A stretch of 64,000 nucleotides of DNA from Actinophytocola sp963840275 (GTDB taxonomy: Bacteria > Actinomycetota > Actinomycetes > Mycobacteriales > Pseudonocardiaceae): the NCBI GenBank assembly GCA_963840275.1, contig CAWIYK010000010.1, positions 248,001-312,000 on the forward strand, read 5' to 3'. This document shows, piece after piece, positions 8,577 to 17,273 of this stretch. Position numbers and translations under genes: made by a program. The notes beneath the pieces were generated by a model that was not told the DNA's origin, ran no database searches, and saw only the letters and a list, made by a program, of their open reading frames with translations. Numbering within the stretch: the first letter of the stretch is position 1; every line of letters starts with the position of its first letter.

Positions 8577-10946
8577 ATGCCGAAGGTCGTCATCATCGGG
8601 GCCGGCATCGTCGGCTGCGCCCTCGCCGACGAGCTGACCGAGCGCGGCTGGACCGACGTGACGGTGCTCGACCAGGGCCCCCTGTTCGCCACCGGCGGCT
8701 CCAGCTCGCACGCGCCGGGCCTCGTCTTCCAGACCAACCCGTCCAAGACGATGACCGAGCTCGCCAGGTACACGGTCGAGAAGTACACCGAGCTGGGGTG
8801 CCACCGGCAGGTCGGCGGCATCGAGGTCGCGACCACCGGGGCGCGCTGGGCCGACCTGCACCGCAGGCACGGCTGGGCCACGTCGTGGGGTGTCGGGTCG
8901 CGCCTGCTGTCGCCCCGCGAGTGCGCCGAGCTGCACCCGCTGCTCGACCAGGACCGGATCCTCGGCGGCTACCACGTGCCGACCGACGGCCTCACCAACG
9001 CCGTGCTGGCCGGGCAGACGCAGGCCGAGCGGGCCGCCGCCCGCGGCGCCCGCTTCCTGGAGCGGCACGAGGTCGTCGACATCCGGCAGGAGAACGGGCG
9101 GGTGACCGGCGTGGTCACCGACCGGGACACCTTCGCCGCCGACGTCGTCGTGTGCTGCGCCGGGTTCTGGGGGCCGAAGGTCGGCGGGCTCGTCGGGCTG
9201 ACCGTGCCGCTGCAACCGCTCGCGCACCAGTACGCGACCACCCGTCCGGTGCCCGCGCTCGCCGGGCGCACCGAGGAGGCGACCGCGCCGATCCTGCGGC
9301 ACCAGGACCGCGACCTGTACTTCCGCGAGCACGCCGACCGCATCGGCATCGGCTCCTACGCGCACCGGCCGATGCCCGTCGACGAGTTCGCGACCACCGG
9401 CATGCCGAGCAAGCTGGCGTTCACGCCGGAGGACTTCGCACCGTCGTGGGCCGACGCGGTCGACCTGCTGCCCGCGCTCGGCGAGTCCGATGTGGACGAC
9501 GCGTTCAACGGCATCTTCTCCTTCACCACCGACGGGTTCCCCCTCATCGGCGAGTCCCGGGACGTGGCGGGGTTCTGGGTGGCCGAGGCGGTGTGGGTGA
9601 CGCACTCGGCCGGGGTCGCGAAGGCCACCGCCGAGTGGCTGGTCGACGGCCGCTCGCCGACCGACCTGCACGAGTGCGACCTGCACCGGTTCGAGGACGT
9701 GCAGCTGGCGCCGGACTTCGTGACGGCACGCGGGAAGCAGAACTTCGTCGAGGTGTACGACATCGTGCATCCGTTGCAGCCCATGGCGGAGCCGCGACCG
9801 CTGCGGGTCAGCCCGTTCCACGTGCGGCAGCGCGAGCTCGGCGCGTACTTCCTCGAGGCGGCCGGCTGGGAGCGGCCGCACTGGTTCGAGTCGAACCCGC
9901 CGGGCGAGGCGCCGAAGCGCGGCGAGTGGGCGGCCCGGTACTGGTCGCCGATCGCCGCGACCGAGTCGGCCGCCACCCGCGAACGGGTCGCCCTGTACGA
10001 CATGACGCCGCTCAAGCGCATCGAGGTGACCGGGCCGGGGTCCCTCGACCTGTTGCAGCGGTTGACCACCAACAACCTCGCGAAACGGGTCGGGTCGGTC
10101 ACCTACACGCTGCTGCTCGACCACGCGGGCGGGGTCCGCAGCGACCTGACCGTCGCGCGGCTCGGCGCCGACCACTTCCAGGTGGGCGCCAACGGAAACC
10201 TCGACCTCGACTGGCTGCTGCGGCATGCGCCGGACACGGTGTCGGTACGGGACATCACCGGCGGCACGTGTTGTGTCGGCGTGTGGGGGCCGCTCGCCCG
10301 CGACCTCGTGCAGCCGTTGTCCACACAGGACTTCTCGCATCAGGGTCTCGGCTACTTCCGTGCCGCGAAGGCGTATGTGGGGCACGTGCCGGTGACCGCG
10401 CTGCGGGTGTCCTATGTCGGCGAGCTGGGCTGGGAGCTGTACACGAGCGCCGAGTACGGGCTGAAGCTGTGGGACACGCTGTGGGACGCGGGGCAGCCGC
10501 TCGGCGTGGTCGCCGGTGGGCGGGCGGCGTTCAACAGCCTGCGGCTGGAGAAGGGCTACCGGCTCTGGGGCGTGGACATGACCACCGAGCACAACCCGTA
10601 CGAGGCCGGCGTCGGCTTCGCGGTGAAACTGGACAAGGGCGACTTCCTCGGCCGCGACGCGCTCGTCGACCTGCCCCCGCCGACGCGGAAGCTGACGTGT
10701 CTGACCATGGACGCGCCGGAGTCCGTGGTGCTCGGCAAGGAACCGGTGTGGCACGACGGCCGGCCCGCCGGGTACGTCACGAGCGCCGCCTTCGGCCACA
10801 CGATCGGAAAGCCCATCGCCTACGCCTGGCTGCCGGTGCTCGACCCCGGCACCCCGGTCGAGGTCGAGTACTTCGGCGAGCGGCTCGCCGCGACGGTCGC
10901 GGAGGAGCCGCTGTTCGACCCGAAGATGACGCGCATCCGGCGCTAG
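8577..10946 (+). CDS. FAD-dependent oxidoreductase with GcvT domain (dimethylglycine/sarcosine dehydrogenase type)
   Basis: A 789-residue, two-part enzyme. The N-terminal DAO domain starts KVVIIGAGIVGCALADEL (dinucleotide fold) and has GGSSSHAPGL, where His45 matches the covalent flavin-linking His of dimethylglycine dehydrogenases. The second half is a folate-binding GcvT-type domain: RVALYDMTPLKRIEVTGPGS, YTLLLDHAGGVRSDLTV, LRVSYVGELGWELY and the C-terminal barrel. Such enzymes demethylate N-methylated glycines and pass the one-carbon unit to tetrahydrofolate. ATG 8577 is preceded by AGAAGGA. Complete; exact substrate not determined. Confidence 0.88.
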   Translation: MPKVVIIGAGIVGCALADELTERGWTDVTVLDQGPLFATGGSSSHAPGLVFQTNPSKTMTELARYTVEKYTELGCHRQVGGIEVATTGARWADLHRRHGWATSWGVGSRLLSPRECAELHPLLDQDRILGGYHVPTDGLTNAVLAGQTQAERAAARGARFLERHEVVDIRQENGRVTGVVTDRDTFAADVVVCCAGFWGPKVGGLVGLTVPLQPLAHQYATTRPVPALAGRTEEATAPILRHQDRDLYFREHADRIGIGSYAHRPMPVDEFATTGMPSKLAFTPEDFAPSWADAVDLLPALGESDVDDAFNGIFSFTTDGFPLIGESRDVAGFWVAEAVWVTHSAGVAKATAEWLVDGRSPTDLHECDLHRFEDVQLAPDFVTARGKQNFVEVYDIVHPLQPMAEPRPLRVSPFHVRQRELGAYFLEAAGWERPHWFESNPPGEAPKRGEWAARYWSPIAATESAATRERVALYDMTPLKRIEVTGPGSLDLLQRLTTNNLAKRVGSVTYTLLLDHAGGVRSDLTVARLGADHFQVGANGNLDLDWLLRHAPDTVSVRDITGGTCCVGVWGPLARDLVQPLSTQDFSHQGLGYFRAAKAYVGHVPVTALRVSYVGELGWELYTSAEYGLKLWDTLWDAGQPLGVVAGGRAAFNSLRLEKGYRLWGVDMTTEHNPYEAGVGFAVKLDKGDFLGRDALVDLPPPTRKLTCLTMDAPESVVLGKEPVWHDGRPAGYVTSAAFGHTIGKPIAYAWLPVLDPGTPVEVEYFGERLAATVAEEPLFDPKMTRIRR

Positions 10947-11362
10947 TTCCAGGGACCGGACCCGCCCACCTTGGTCACCTCGACGCGCGTGACGAAGCCG
11001 GCCGGCGGGTCGTCCATCGGCGGGAACGTCGCGCCCGGGCCGATGTAGGTCTGGGCGAGGTCGTGCAGCAGCTCCGGCGCGCCGCCCTCGGTGACCCTGG
11101 CGTTGCCGTGCACCACCAGGTAGTCGCGCATGCCGATGCCGTTGTCCCCGCTGCCCTCGAAGGAGATCACCACCCTCGGGTCGCGGCGGATGTTGCGCAG
11201 CTTGCGCTGGCGGCCGTCGAGGTGCCCGGCGACCAGCTCGTCGCCGTCCAGCTTCATCCACACGACCGCCACCTGCGGCGTGCCGTCCTCGTTGATCGTG
11301 ACCAGGTGCGCGAGTGCCGCGGAGGAGATCAGCTCGCGCGCATTGGCGTTGAGCAGCGTCAT
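10943..11362 (-). CDS. PPOX-class F420-dependent oxidoreductase
   Basis: The 139 residues form a flavin-split-barrel protein of the kind annotated as F420-dependent PPOX-class enzymes in actinomycetes: LAHLVTINEDGTPQVAVVWM, RKLRNIRRDPRVVISFEG, YLVVHGNARVTEGGAPELLH and the C-terminal RVEVTKVGGSGPW. The final -xxW/GPW tail and short length fit that subfamily rather than pyridoxine oxidase. Biological substrate unknown. Its stop overlaps the convergent oxidoreductase stop by 4 bp. Confidence 0.85.
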   Translation of the reverse strand: MTLLNANARELISSAALAHLVTINEDGTPQVAVVWMKLDGDELVAGHLDGRQRKLRNIRRDPRVVISFEGSGDNGIGMRDYLVVHGNARVTEGGAPELLHDLAQTYIGPGATFPPMDDPPAGFVTRVEVTKVGGSGPWN

Positions 11363-11385
11363 GTCCGCACGCTACCGTCCGGTGC

Positions 11386-12078
11386 GTGACTGCCTACCGC
11401 CCTTCGGCGTCCGACGCGGACGTCGCGCGCATCCGGTCCTGGCACGACGCCGCCTACGAGTCGATGCGGTCGGCCGACGAGGAGGTCGTCGAGTACCTCG
11501 GGCTCGAGATCCTGGTGCCGCGGGGGGTGTTCGGGCCGACCGGCACGTCCGACCTGCTCGGCACCGTGGTGCGCGACGAGGTGCGGGAGTCCGACCGGGT
11601 GCTGGACATGGGCACCGGGTCGGGGATCAACGCGATCCTCGCCGCGTCCCGGTCGACCGACGTCACCGCGGTGGACCTCAACCCGGCGGCGGTGGCCGCG
11701 GCGGCCGCGAACGCCGCGCGCAACGGGGTCGCGGAGCGGATCACGTTCCTCGAGAGCGACGTGTTCGCGGCGGTGCGCGGGCCGTTCGACCTGATGATCT
11801 TCGATCCGCCGTTCCGCTGGTTCGCGCCGAGGGACCTGCTCGAGGCGAGCATCGCGGACGAGAACTACGGCGCCATGACCCGGTTCCTGCGCGAGGCGGG
11901 CGACCACCTCGCGCAGGACGGCCGGATCCTGATGTTCTTCGGCACCTCCGGTGACCTCGACCACCTGTACCGCCGGATCGACGAGAACGGCTTCGCACGG
12001 GAGATCGTGGCGAGCCGCGACCTGGTGCGTCAGGAGATGACGGTCACCTACCACACGCTGCGGATCACCCGGCGTTGA
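11386..12078 (+). CDS. SAM-dependent methyltransferase, HemK/RsmC-like
   Basis: The 230 residues carry a class I methyltransferase fold: VLDMGTGSGINAILAA (motif I), VTAVDLNPAAVAAAAANAAR (motif II) and FDLMIFDPPFRWF (motif IV, DPPF), the last typical of N-methyltransferases acting on planar amide or exocyclic nitrogen groups. That points to protein glutamine or rRNA guanine methylation, but the substrate cannot be read from the sequence. GTG start at 11386, 23 bp from the divergent PPOX gene start, so they share a promoter region. Confidence 0.8.
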   Translation: MTAYRPSASDADVARIRSWHDAAYESMRSADEEVVEYLGLEILVPRGVFGPTGTSDLLGTVVRDEVRESDRVLDMGTGSGINAILAASRSTDVTAVDLNPAAVAAAAANAARNGVAERITFLESDVFAAVRGPFDLMIFDPPFRWFAPRDLLEASIADENYGAMTRFLREAGDHLAQDGRILMFFGTSGDLDHLYRRIDENGFAREIVASRDLVRQEMTVTYHTLRITRR

Positions 12079-12442
12079 ACGGGATGTTGGCCGTGAGGCA
12101 GAACGGGTGGCCGGCCGGGTCGAGGAGGATCCGCCACTCGTCCGGCCGCGGTTGGTGGCCGGACCTGGCGGCCCCCAGCCGCAGTGCCTCGGCCTCCGCC
12201 TCGTCGAGGTCGCGCACCGCGAGGTCGAGGTGCATGTGCTTGGGTGTCGCGCCGCCCGGCCAGGTCGGCGACTCGTAGTCCGGCACCCGGATCGTGCCGA
12301 TCATGAGGGTGTCGGTCCGCACGACGGACACCCGTTCGTCGCTCACGAGCACCGTGCCGTCGAGCAGCGCGGCCCAGAACTCCGCCAGCGGGACGGGTTC
12401 CGCGCAGTCGAGCGACACCATCGCCATGCGTGCCAATGCCAT
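12065..12442 (-). CDS. VOC-superfamily (glyoxalase-like) protein
   Basis: The 125 residues match the two-module glyoxalase/bleomycin-resistance fold: VSLDCAEPVPLAEFWAALL at the start, HMHLDLAVRDLDEAEAEALR in the middle, and EWRILLDPAGHPFCLT at the end. His and Glu positions typical of metal ligands are partly present. Substrate unknown. It overlaps the convergent methyltransferase by 14 bp. A second in-frame ATG at 12427 is equally possible, as neither has a clear ribosome site. Confidence 0.82.
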   Translation of the reverse strand: MALARMAMVSLDCAEPVPLAEFWAALLDGTVLVSDERVSVVRTDTLMIGTIRVPDYESPTWPGGATPKHMHLDLAVRDLDEAEAEALRLGAARSGHQPRPDEWRILLDPAGHPFCLTANIPFNAG

Positions 12443-12599
12443 GCGCAGGAGGCTAGGCCGCCTCCCCGGCCTTTTGTGTGTTGGTTGCGGGCCGGCGCCG
12501 GCACGCTACCGAGGTGGATGGTGGCTGCGTGCCGTCACGTTCCCCTGAGGTACCTGCTCATCGGGCGCGGACCTTCGCACCAAGATCCACGGACAGGGC

Positions 12600-13175
12600 C
12601 TAGCCTGTTCGTGCCGGCAGTGGCAGCGGTAGCGCGGGAAGTCCGTCGATGCTGGCGCGGTTGTGCGGTTTGTTCGCGCAGTACGTCGCGAACTCCTCCT
12701 CGGACTTGCGGCCGAAGTGCTGCGCGTGCTGCGAACGCTCCTCGCGGTAGTCCATGAACGGCACCGCGAACCCGCAGCTGTCGCTCACCATGACCGCCGA
12801 GACGAGGATGATCGCCCGCGCGCCCGGCCCGTCCGCGAAGTGGCCGATCAGCTCGGCCCAGCGCGGGTCGTCGCGGAAGATCGGCTCGCCGCGGCCGTGC
12901 ACCCGCAGCACCTTCGGCGGGCCGTCGAACGCGCACCACATGAGCGCGATCCGGCCGTTCTCCCGCAGGTGCGCGATGGTCTCCGCGTGGCTCCCGCCGA
13001 AGTCCAGGTACGCCACCGTGTGCTCGTCGAGCACGGCGAGCGTGCCGTCGCGGCCCTTGGGTGACAGGTTGACGTGCCCGTCCCCGGCCAGCGGCGCGGA
13101 CGCCACGAAGAACACCTTCTGCTTCTCGATGAACGTCCGCAGCCGCGGCTCGAGCCCCTCGTACACCTTGCCCAT
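12600..13175 (-). CDS. Pyridoxamine 5'-phosphate oxidase-like FMN-binding protein
   Basis: About 191 residues beginning GKVYEGLEPRLRTFIEKQKV, then HVNLSPKGRDGTLAVLDEHT and YLDFGGSHAETIAHLRENG, a flavin-split-barrel signature found in proteins called pyridoxamine oxidase family. The remainder, with HGRGEPIFRDDPRWAELIGH and a conserved Trp/His-rich centre, is collinear with long actinobacterial members. True PNPOx residues for pyridoxal binding are not evident, so general FMN-dependent redox is the safer call. It sits 2 bp downstream of the SDR gene stop, on the same strand. Confidence 0.8.
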   Translation of the reverse strand: MGKVYEGLEPRLRTFIEKQKVFFVASAPLAGDGHVNLSPKGRDGTLAVLDEHTVAYLDFGGSHAETIAHLRENGRIALMWCAFDGPPKVLRVHGRGEPIFRDDPRWAELIGHFADGPGARAIILVSAVMVSDSCGFAVPFMDYREERSQHAQHFGRKSEEEFATYCANKPHNRASIDGLPALPLPLPARTG

Positions 13176-13177
13176 GA

Positions 13178-14014
13178 CTACGAATGTACTGACGTCAGCT
13201 CCTCGGACAGCGCCCACAGCCGAGCGGCCGAGTCCCGCACCCCCCAGCCCTTCTCCTCGGTGTTGTTCGGCTCCGCGACGTCGACGTCCTCGCAGTACAG
13301 TCCGCCGAGCCCGGCCAACCGCGGCGACGTCGCCGCCCACACCTGGGTCGCGGCGCCCTGCTCCGGCGACTCGAACGTCGGGTCGACGAGGGTGCCCCGC
13401 TCGTCGATCCAGCCCAGGGCGAACGCCTGGAGGCCGAGCTTGTTCAGCCGCACCGCGAACAGGACGTTGGCGGCCTTGGACTGCCCGTACGCGACGGACC
13501 GGTCGTAGCCGCGCGCGAAGTGGAGGTCGTCCCGGCGGATGTCGGAGTGCTGGTGGCCCGCCGAGGACACCGACACCACCCGCACGTCGTCGGCGAGCGC
13601 CGGCCGCAGCCGGTTGACCAGCGCGAAGTGACCGAGGTGGTTGACGGCGAACTGCGACTCCCAGCCTGGGCCCACCCGTGTCTCCGGGTTCGCCATGACC
13701 GCCGCGCTGTTGATCATGAGGTCGACGCGGCGGCCGGTGGCGAGGAAGCGGTCGGCGAACTCGCGCACGCTGTCGAGGTCGCCGAGGTCGAGCGGCGCCA
13801 CCTCGGCGTCGACGTTCTGCCGCGCCAGCTCCGGCCGGCGCGCGGGCACCACGACATGCGCGCCCGCCCTGGTGAGCGCCCGCGTGGTGGGCACCCCGAT
13901 GCCGGAGTACCCGCCGGTCACGATCGCGAGCTTGCCCGACAGGTCGATGCCGGCCAGCACGTCGTCCGCGGTGCTGTGGAAGCCGAACCCGGACCCGATC
14001 TTGTGTTGAGGCAT
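13178..14014 (-). CDS. SDR-family oxidoreductase with apparent internal deletion
   Basis: A 278-residue short-chain dehydrogenase of the retinol-dehydrogenase-like group: LAIVTGGYSGIGVPTTRALT, then DLMINSAAVMANPETRV, QFAVNHLGHFALVNRL, VSVSSAGHQ and the YGQSKAANVLFAV catalytic Tyr/Lys. After LNKLGLQAFA the usual VHPGGI...TPL segment is absent, and the text resumes LGWIDERGTLVDP. About 20 residues that close over the cofactor are therefore missing, in frame, near 13425. NAD(P) binding would be weakened. It may form a transcription unit with the PPOX-like gene downstream. Confidence 0.8.
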   Translation of the reverse strand: MPQHKIGSGFGFHSTADDVLAGIDLSGKLAIVTGGYSGIGVPTTRALTRAGAHVVVPARRPELARQNVDAEVAPLDLGDLDSVREFADRFLATGRRVDLMINSAAVMANPETRVGPGWESQFAVNHLGHFALVNRLRPALADDVRVVSVSSAGHQHSDIRRDDLHFARGYDRSVAYGQSKAANVLFAVRLNKLGLQAFALGWIDERGTLVDPTFESPEQGAATQVWAATSPRLAGLGGLYCEDVDVAEPNNTEEKGWGVRDSAARLWALSEELTSVHS

Positions 14015-14055
14015 GGCCCCGACGCCAGGTCCTGGAGCGTGCTACAGGTCAACCG

Positions 14056-16437
14056 TCACTTCTTGTAGCCCGCGCGCCGCAGGGCCTCGGCCATGGCGCC
14101 GCTCGCGCCGGATTCCTGCCGCTGCTGCCCGCCGCGGCGTTGCTGCTGCTGACCCCCGCCACGTTGCTGGCCGCCACCGCGCTGCTGCGGACCCCGCTCC
14201 CGCTGCTGCGGGCCGCGGTCGCGTGGCGGCGCGGCCTCCTCGTCGAGGCGCAGCGTCAGCGAGATCCGCTTGCGGGGCAGGTCCACCTCGAGCACCTTCG
14301 CCCGGACGATGTCGCCGGACTTGACCACCTCGCGCGGGTCCTTGACGAAGTTCCGCGACAGCTGCGACACGTGCGCGAGCCCGTCGCAGTGCACGCCGAT
14401 GTCGATGAACGCGCCGAACGCGGCCACGTTGGTGACCACGCCCTCCAGCACCATGCCGACCTTGAGGTCGTTGAGGGTGTGGACGGCGTCGTCGAACGTG
14501 GCCGTCTTGAACGCGGGCCGCGGGTCGCGGCCGGGCTTGTCCAGCTCGGCGAGGATGTCGGTGACCGTCGGCAGCCCGAACTTGTCGTCGACGAACTCGG
14601 TCGGCCGCAGCGACTTCAGCGTCTTCGTGTTGCCGATGAGCGACGCGAGCTCCAGCCCGGTCGCCGTCACGATCCGGCGCACCACCGGGTACGCCTCCGG
14701 GTGCACGCTGGACGAGTCGAGCGGGTCGTCGCCGTTCGGGATGCGCAGGAAGCCAGCACACTGCTCGAACGCCTTCGGCCCGAGCTTCGCGACGCTCTTC
14801 AGCGCGGACCTGGACCGGAACGGCCCGTTGCCGTCCCGGTGCGCCACGATGTTCGCCGCGAGCGACGACCCGATGCCGGACACCCTGGTCAGCAGCGGCA
14901 CGGACGCGGTGTTGAGGTCGACGCCGACACCGTTCACACAGTCCTCGACGACCGCGTCGAGCGAGCGGGACAGCTTCAGCTCGGAGATGTCGTGCTGGTA
15001 CTGCCCGACGCCGATCGACTTCGGGTCGATCTTCACCAGCTCGGCGAGCGGGTCCTGCAGCCGGCGCGCGATCGACACGGCGCCACGCAGCGACACGTCC
15101 AGCGACGGCAGCTCCTGCGTCGCGTAGGCCGACGCCGAGTACACCGAGGCGCCCGCCTCGGACACCATCACCTTGGTGAGCTTGAGCTCCGGGCTCTTGG
15201 TGAGCAGCTCGCCGGCGAGCTTGTCGGTCTCGCGGGACGCGGTGCCGTTGCCGATCGCGATCAGGTCGACCTTGTGCGCGACGGCCAGCTGGTGCAGCTT
15301 GACCAGCGACTCGTCCCAGCGCCGGGCCGGCGCGTGCGGGTAGATCGTGTCGGTGGCGACCACCTTGCCGGTCGCGTCGACGATCGCGACCTTCACGCCG
15401 GTGCGCAGGCCGGGGTCGAGGCCCATGGTGGTGCGGCTGCCGGCCGGCGCGGCGAGCAGCAGGTCGCGCAGGTTCGCGGCGAACACGCGCACCGCCTCGT
15501 CCTCCGCGGCCTGGCGCAGGCGAGCCCGCAGGTCGATGCCGAGGTGCACGAGGATGCGGGTGCGCCACGCCCAGCGGACGGTGTCGCCGAGCCACTTGTC
15601 GGCGGGGCGACCCTGGTCGTCGATGCCGAACCGGGCCGCGATCCGCACCTCGTAGTCCGACGGCCCGGGCGGCTGCTCGGCGTCGGTGTGCGGCTCCAGC
15701 ACCAGCTCGAGCGCGTCCTCCTTCTCGCCGCGGAACATCGCGAGGATCCGGTGGGACGGGAGCTTGGTGAACGGCTCGGAGAAGTCGAAGTAGTCGGAGA
15801 ACTTCGCGCCGGCCTCCTGCTTGCCGTCGCGGACCTTCGCGACGAGGCGGCCCTGGTTCCACATGCGCTCGCGCAGCGTGCCGATCAGGTCGGCGTCCTC
15901 GCCGAACCGCTCGACGAGGATCGCGCGGGCGCCGTCCAGCGCGGCCTGCGCGTCGGCCACGCCGTTCTCGGCGCCGGTGGCCGCGTCCGTGAACACCGCG
16001 GCGGCCGCCTGCGGGTCGGTGTTCGGGTCGCCGAGCAGGCCGTCGGCGAGCGGTTCGAGACCGGCCTCGCGGGCGATCTGGGCCTTGGTGCGGCGCTTGG
16101 GCTTGTAGGGCAGGTAGATGTCCTCGAGGCGAGCCTTGGAGTCGGCCGCCATGATCTGCGCGGCGAGCGCGTCGTCCAGCTTGCCCTGGCTCTTGACCGA
16201 CTCGAGGATCGCGGCGCGGCGCTCCTCCAGCTCACGCAGGTAGCGCAGGCGTTCCTCCAGCGTTCGGAGCTGTTCGTCGTCCAGCGCGCCGGTGACCTCC
16301 TTGCGGTACCTGGCGATGAACGGGACGGTCGAGCCGCCGTCGAGCAGCTCCACGGCCGAGCGCACCTGGCGCTCGGCGACGCCGAGCTCTTCGGCTATGC
16401 GCTGGTGGACGGAGGGGGGAGTGGCCGTGGCTGTCAC
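14056..16437 (-). CDS. tex: Tex family RNA-binding transcription accessory protein
   Basis: This 793-residue protein has the Tex domain order: N-terminal helical region (RIAEELGVAERQVRSAVELL, TVPFIARYRKEVTGALDDEQ), YqgF/RNase H-like domain (GLDPGLRTGVKVAIVDATGK), tandem helix-hairpin-helix (RVSGIGSSLAANIVAHRDG), and an S1 domain (GMVLEGVVTNVAAFGAFID, then DGLAHVSQLS). The tail is low-complexity and rich in Arg, Gln and Gly (about 14080-14230), a likely RNA-binding extension. The GTG at 16437 gives the family-like start; the longer upstream extension lacks similarity. Intact. Confidence 0.94.
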   Translation of the reverse strand: MTATATPPSVHQRIAEELGVAERQVRSAVELLDGGSTVPFIARYRKEVTGALDDEQLRTLEERLRYLRELEERRAAILESVKSQGKLDDALAAQIMAADSKARLEDIYLPYKPKRRTKAQIAREAGLEPLADGLLGDPNTDPQAAAAVFTDAATGAENGVADAQAALDGARAILVERFGEDADLIGTLRERMWNQGRLVAKVRDGKQEAGAKFSDYFDFSEPFTKLPSHRILAMFRGEKEDALELVLEPHTDAEQPPGPSDYEVRIAARFGIDDQGRPADKWLGDTVRWAWRTRILVHLGIDLRARLRQAAEDEAVRVFAANLRDLLLAAPAGSRTTMGLDPGLRTGVKVAIVDATGKVVATDTIYPHAPARRWDESLVKLHQLAVAHKVDLIAIGNGTASRETDKLAGELLTKSPELKLTKVMVSEAGASVYSASAYATQELPSLDVSLRGAVSIARRLQDPLAELVKIDPKSIGVGQYQHDISELKLSRSLDAVVEDCVNGVGVDLNTASVPLLTRVSGIGSSLAANIVAHRDGNGPFRSRSALKSVAKLGPKAFEQCAGFLRIPNGDDPLDSSSVHPEAYPVVRRIVTATGLELASLIGNTKTLKSLRPTEFVDDKFGLPTVTDILAELDKPGRDPRPAFKTATFDDAVHTLNDLKVGMVLEGVVTNVAAFGAFIDIGVHCDGLAHVSQLSRNFVKDPREVVKSGDIVRAKVLEVDLPRKRISLTLRLDEEAAPPRDRGPQQRERGPQQRGGGQQRGGGQQQQRRGGQQRQESGASGAMAEALRRAGYKK

Positions 16438-16758
16438 GGGGGAACATTCTGCCCGCCACCACCGACAGCCGAGCGCCCCGGCCGTGGGTTTCACTCGAAC
16501 TACCGACGGGTAACCGCCGCGGCCGCCGACCAGACTGTTCTCGACGCCGCCAACGCCGCAGGTCAGGGCGCGAGGGTCCGACTGTTCGGTTCACTGTGGA
16601 CGAACACCGATGTCTCAGAACTCTCAGGTGGCCGGCGCTACCCTGAGATGGCAGCCACGCCCGACCTGAGCCTGCGATCGACTCGTCGCTTTCTGTCACC
16701 AGAACGCACGTCGATTACGCCGAACTGCGTAGTGAGACTCCGGCCACAGTCACTTGCA
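16438..16758. other. Intergenic region between tex and marR-like gene
   Basis: About 320 bp between divergent genes. I see no coding potential with typical high-GC third positions and no RNA gene. It should contain the tex promoter. The rightmost end leads into the palindromic operator of the MarR-type regulator. Confidence 0.4.
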
Positions 16759-16798
16759 GTTAGTTGCGTGCGTGCGATGATTGTACCGTGCAACTAAC
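16759..16798. promoter_or_regulatory. Palindromic operator spanning the marR-like start codon
   Basis: A perfect 9-bp inverted repeat, GTTAGTTGC (16759-16767) and GCAACTAAC (16790-16798), separated by 22 bp. The right arm begins at the last base of the GTG start codon (16788-16790). A TTGCAG at 16754-16759 could be a -35 box with GATGAT at 16776-16781 as a -10, giving a leaderless or near-leaderless transcript. A MarR dimer at both arms would block this promoter and hence the downstream exporter. Operator role is inference from symmetry and position. Confidence 0.65.
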
Positions 16799-17261
16799 GC
16801 CGCTCGGCTCCGTGGAGGCTGTCACCGATGAGGTGATGGCGTTTCTCTCGCGGCTGAAGAAGAGCGGTGAGGCGCACATATTGGGTGTCGCGCGTGGACT
16901 CGATCTGTCATTCTCCCAAATGCGTGCCCTGTTCGTGCTGTCGGACAGCCAGGAGGAACTGGCCGTCCACGAGCTGGCCGGGCTGCTCGGACTGTCGATG
17001 GCGACGGCCGGGCGAGCCGTGCAGGGGCTCGCTCGGGCCGACATGGTCACGCGCAGGGAGGACGAACAGGACCGCAGGGTCAAGCGGGTCCGCCTGTCCG
17101 AGCACGGCCGCGCGTTCGTGGCCGGGCTGACGCAGGCGCACCGAGCCGCCGTCCGCGAATGTCTCGAGTCACTGAGCGACCACGAGCGGGAACAGCTGTC
17201 CCATGCTCTGGCGCCCATTCTCGCTCGGGGGGACCTGCCCAACATCACAACCGGCTGCTAG
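16788..17261 (+). CDS. MarR-family transcriptional regulator
   Basis: The 157 residues form a winged-helix MarR protein: FSQMRALFVLSDSQEELAVH, ELAGLLGLSMATAGRAVQGL (recognition helix) and ADMVTRREDEQDRRVKRVRL (wing with the D-x-R-D/R pattern), followed by the dimerisation helix. It directly precedes a DHA2-type drug exporter by 12 bp, the classic arrangement of an efflux pump and its ligand-responsive repressor. A 9-bp inverted repeat covers its own start, suggesting autoregulation. The GTG at 16788 is chosen because the operator and promoter lie just before it. Confidence 0.9.
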   Translation: MQLTPLGSVEAVTDEVMAFLSRLKKSGEAHILGVARGLDLSFSQMRALFVLSDSQEELAVHELAGLLGLSMATAGRAVQGLARADMVTRREDEQDRRVKRVRLSEHGRAFVAGLTQAHRAAVRECLESLSDHEREQLSHALAPILARGDLPNITTGC

Positions 17262-17273
17262 AGGGGAAAGCTA

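Noticed and set aside
10317..10325. Single TTGTCCACA within the GcvT-type gene
   Set aside because: Single, intragenic and in frame with ordinary codons; expected by chance at this base composition.
8481..11261. Very long open frame on the minus strand opposite the GcvT-type oxidoreductase
   Set aside because: High-GC genes leave long antisense frames. The plus-strand protein has full domain motifs; the antisense translation has only low-complexity Arg/Gly/Pro text.
12590..12608. Small ACAGG/CCTGT hairpin at the end of the PPOX-like gene
   Set aside because: Only a 5-bp stem overlapping a stop codon, too weak to call a terminator.
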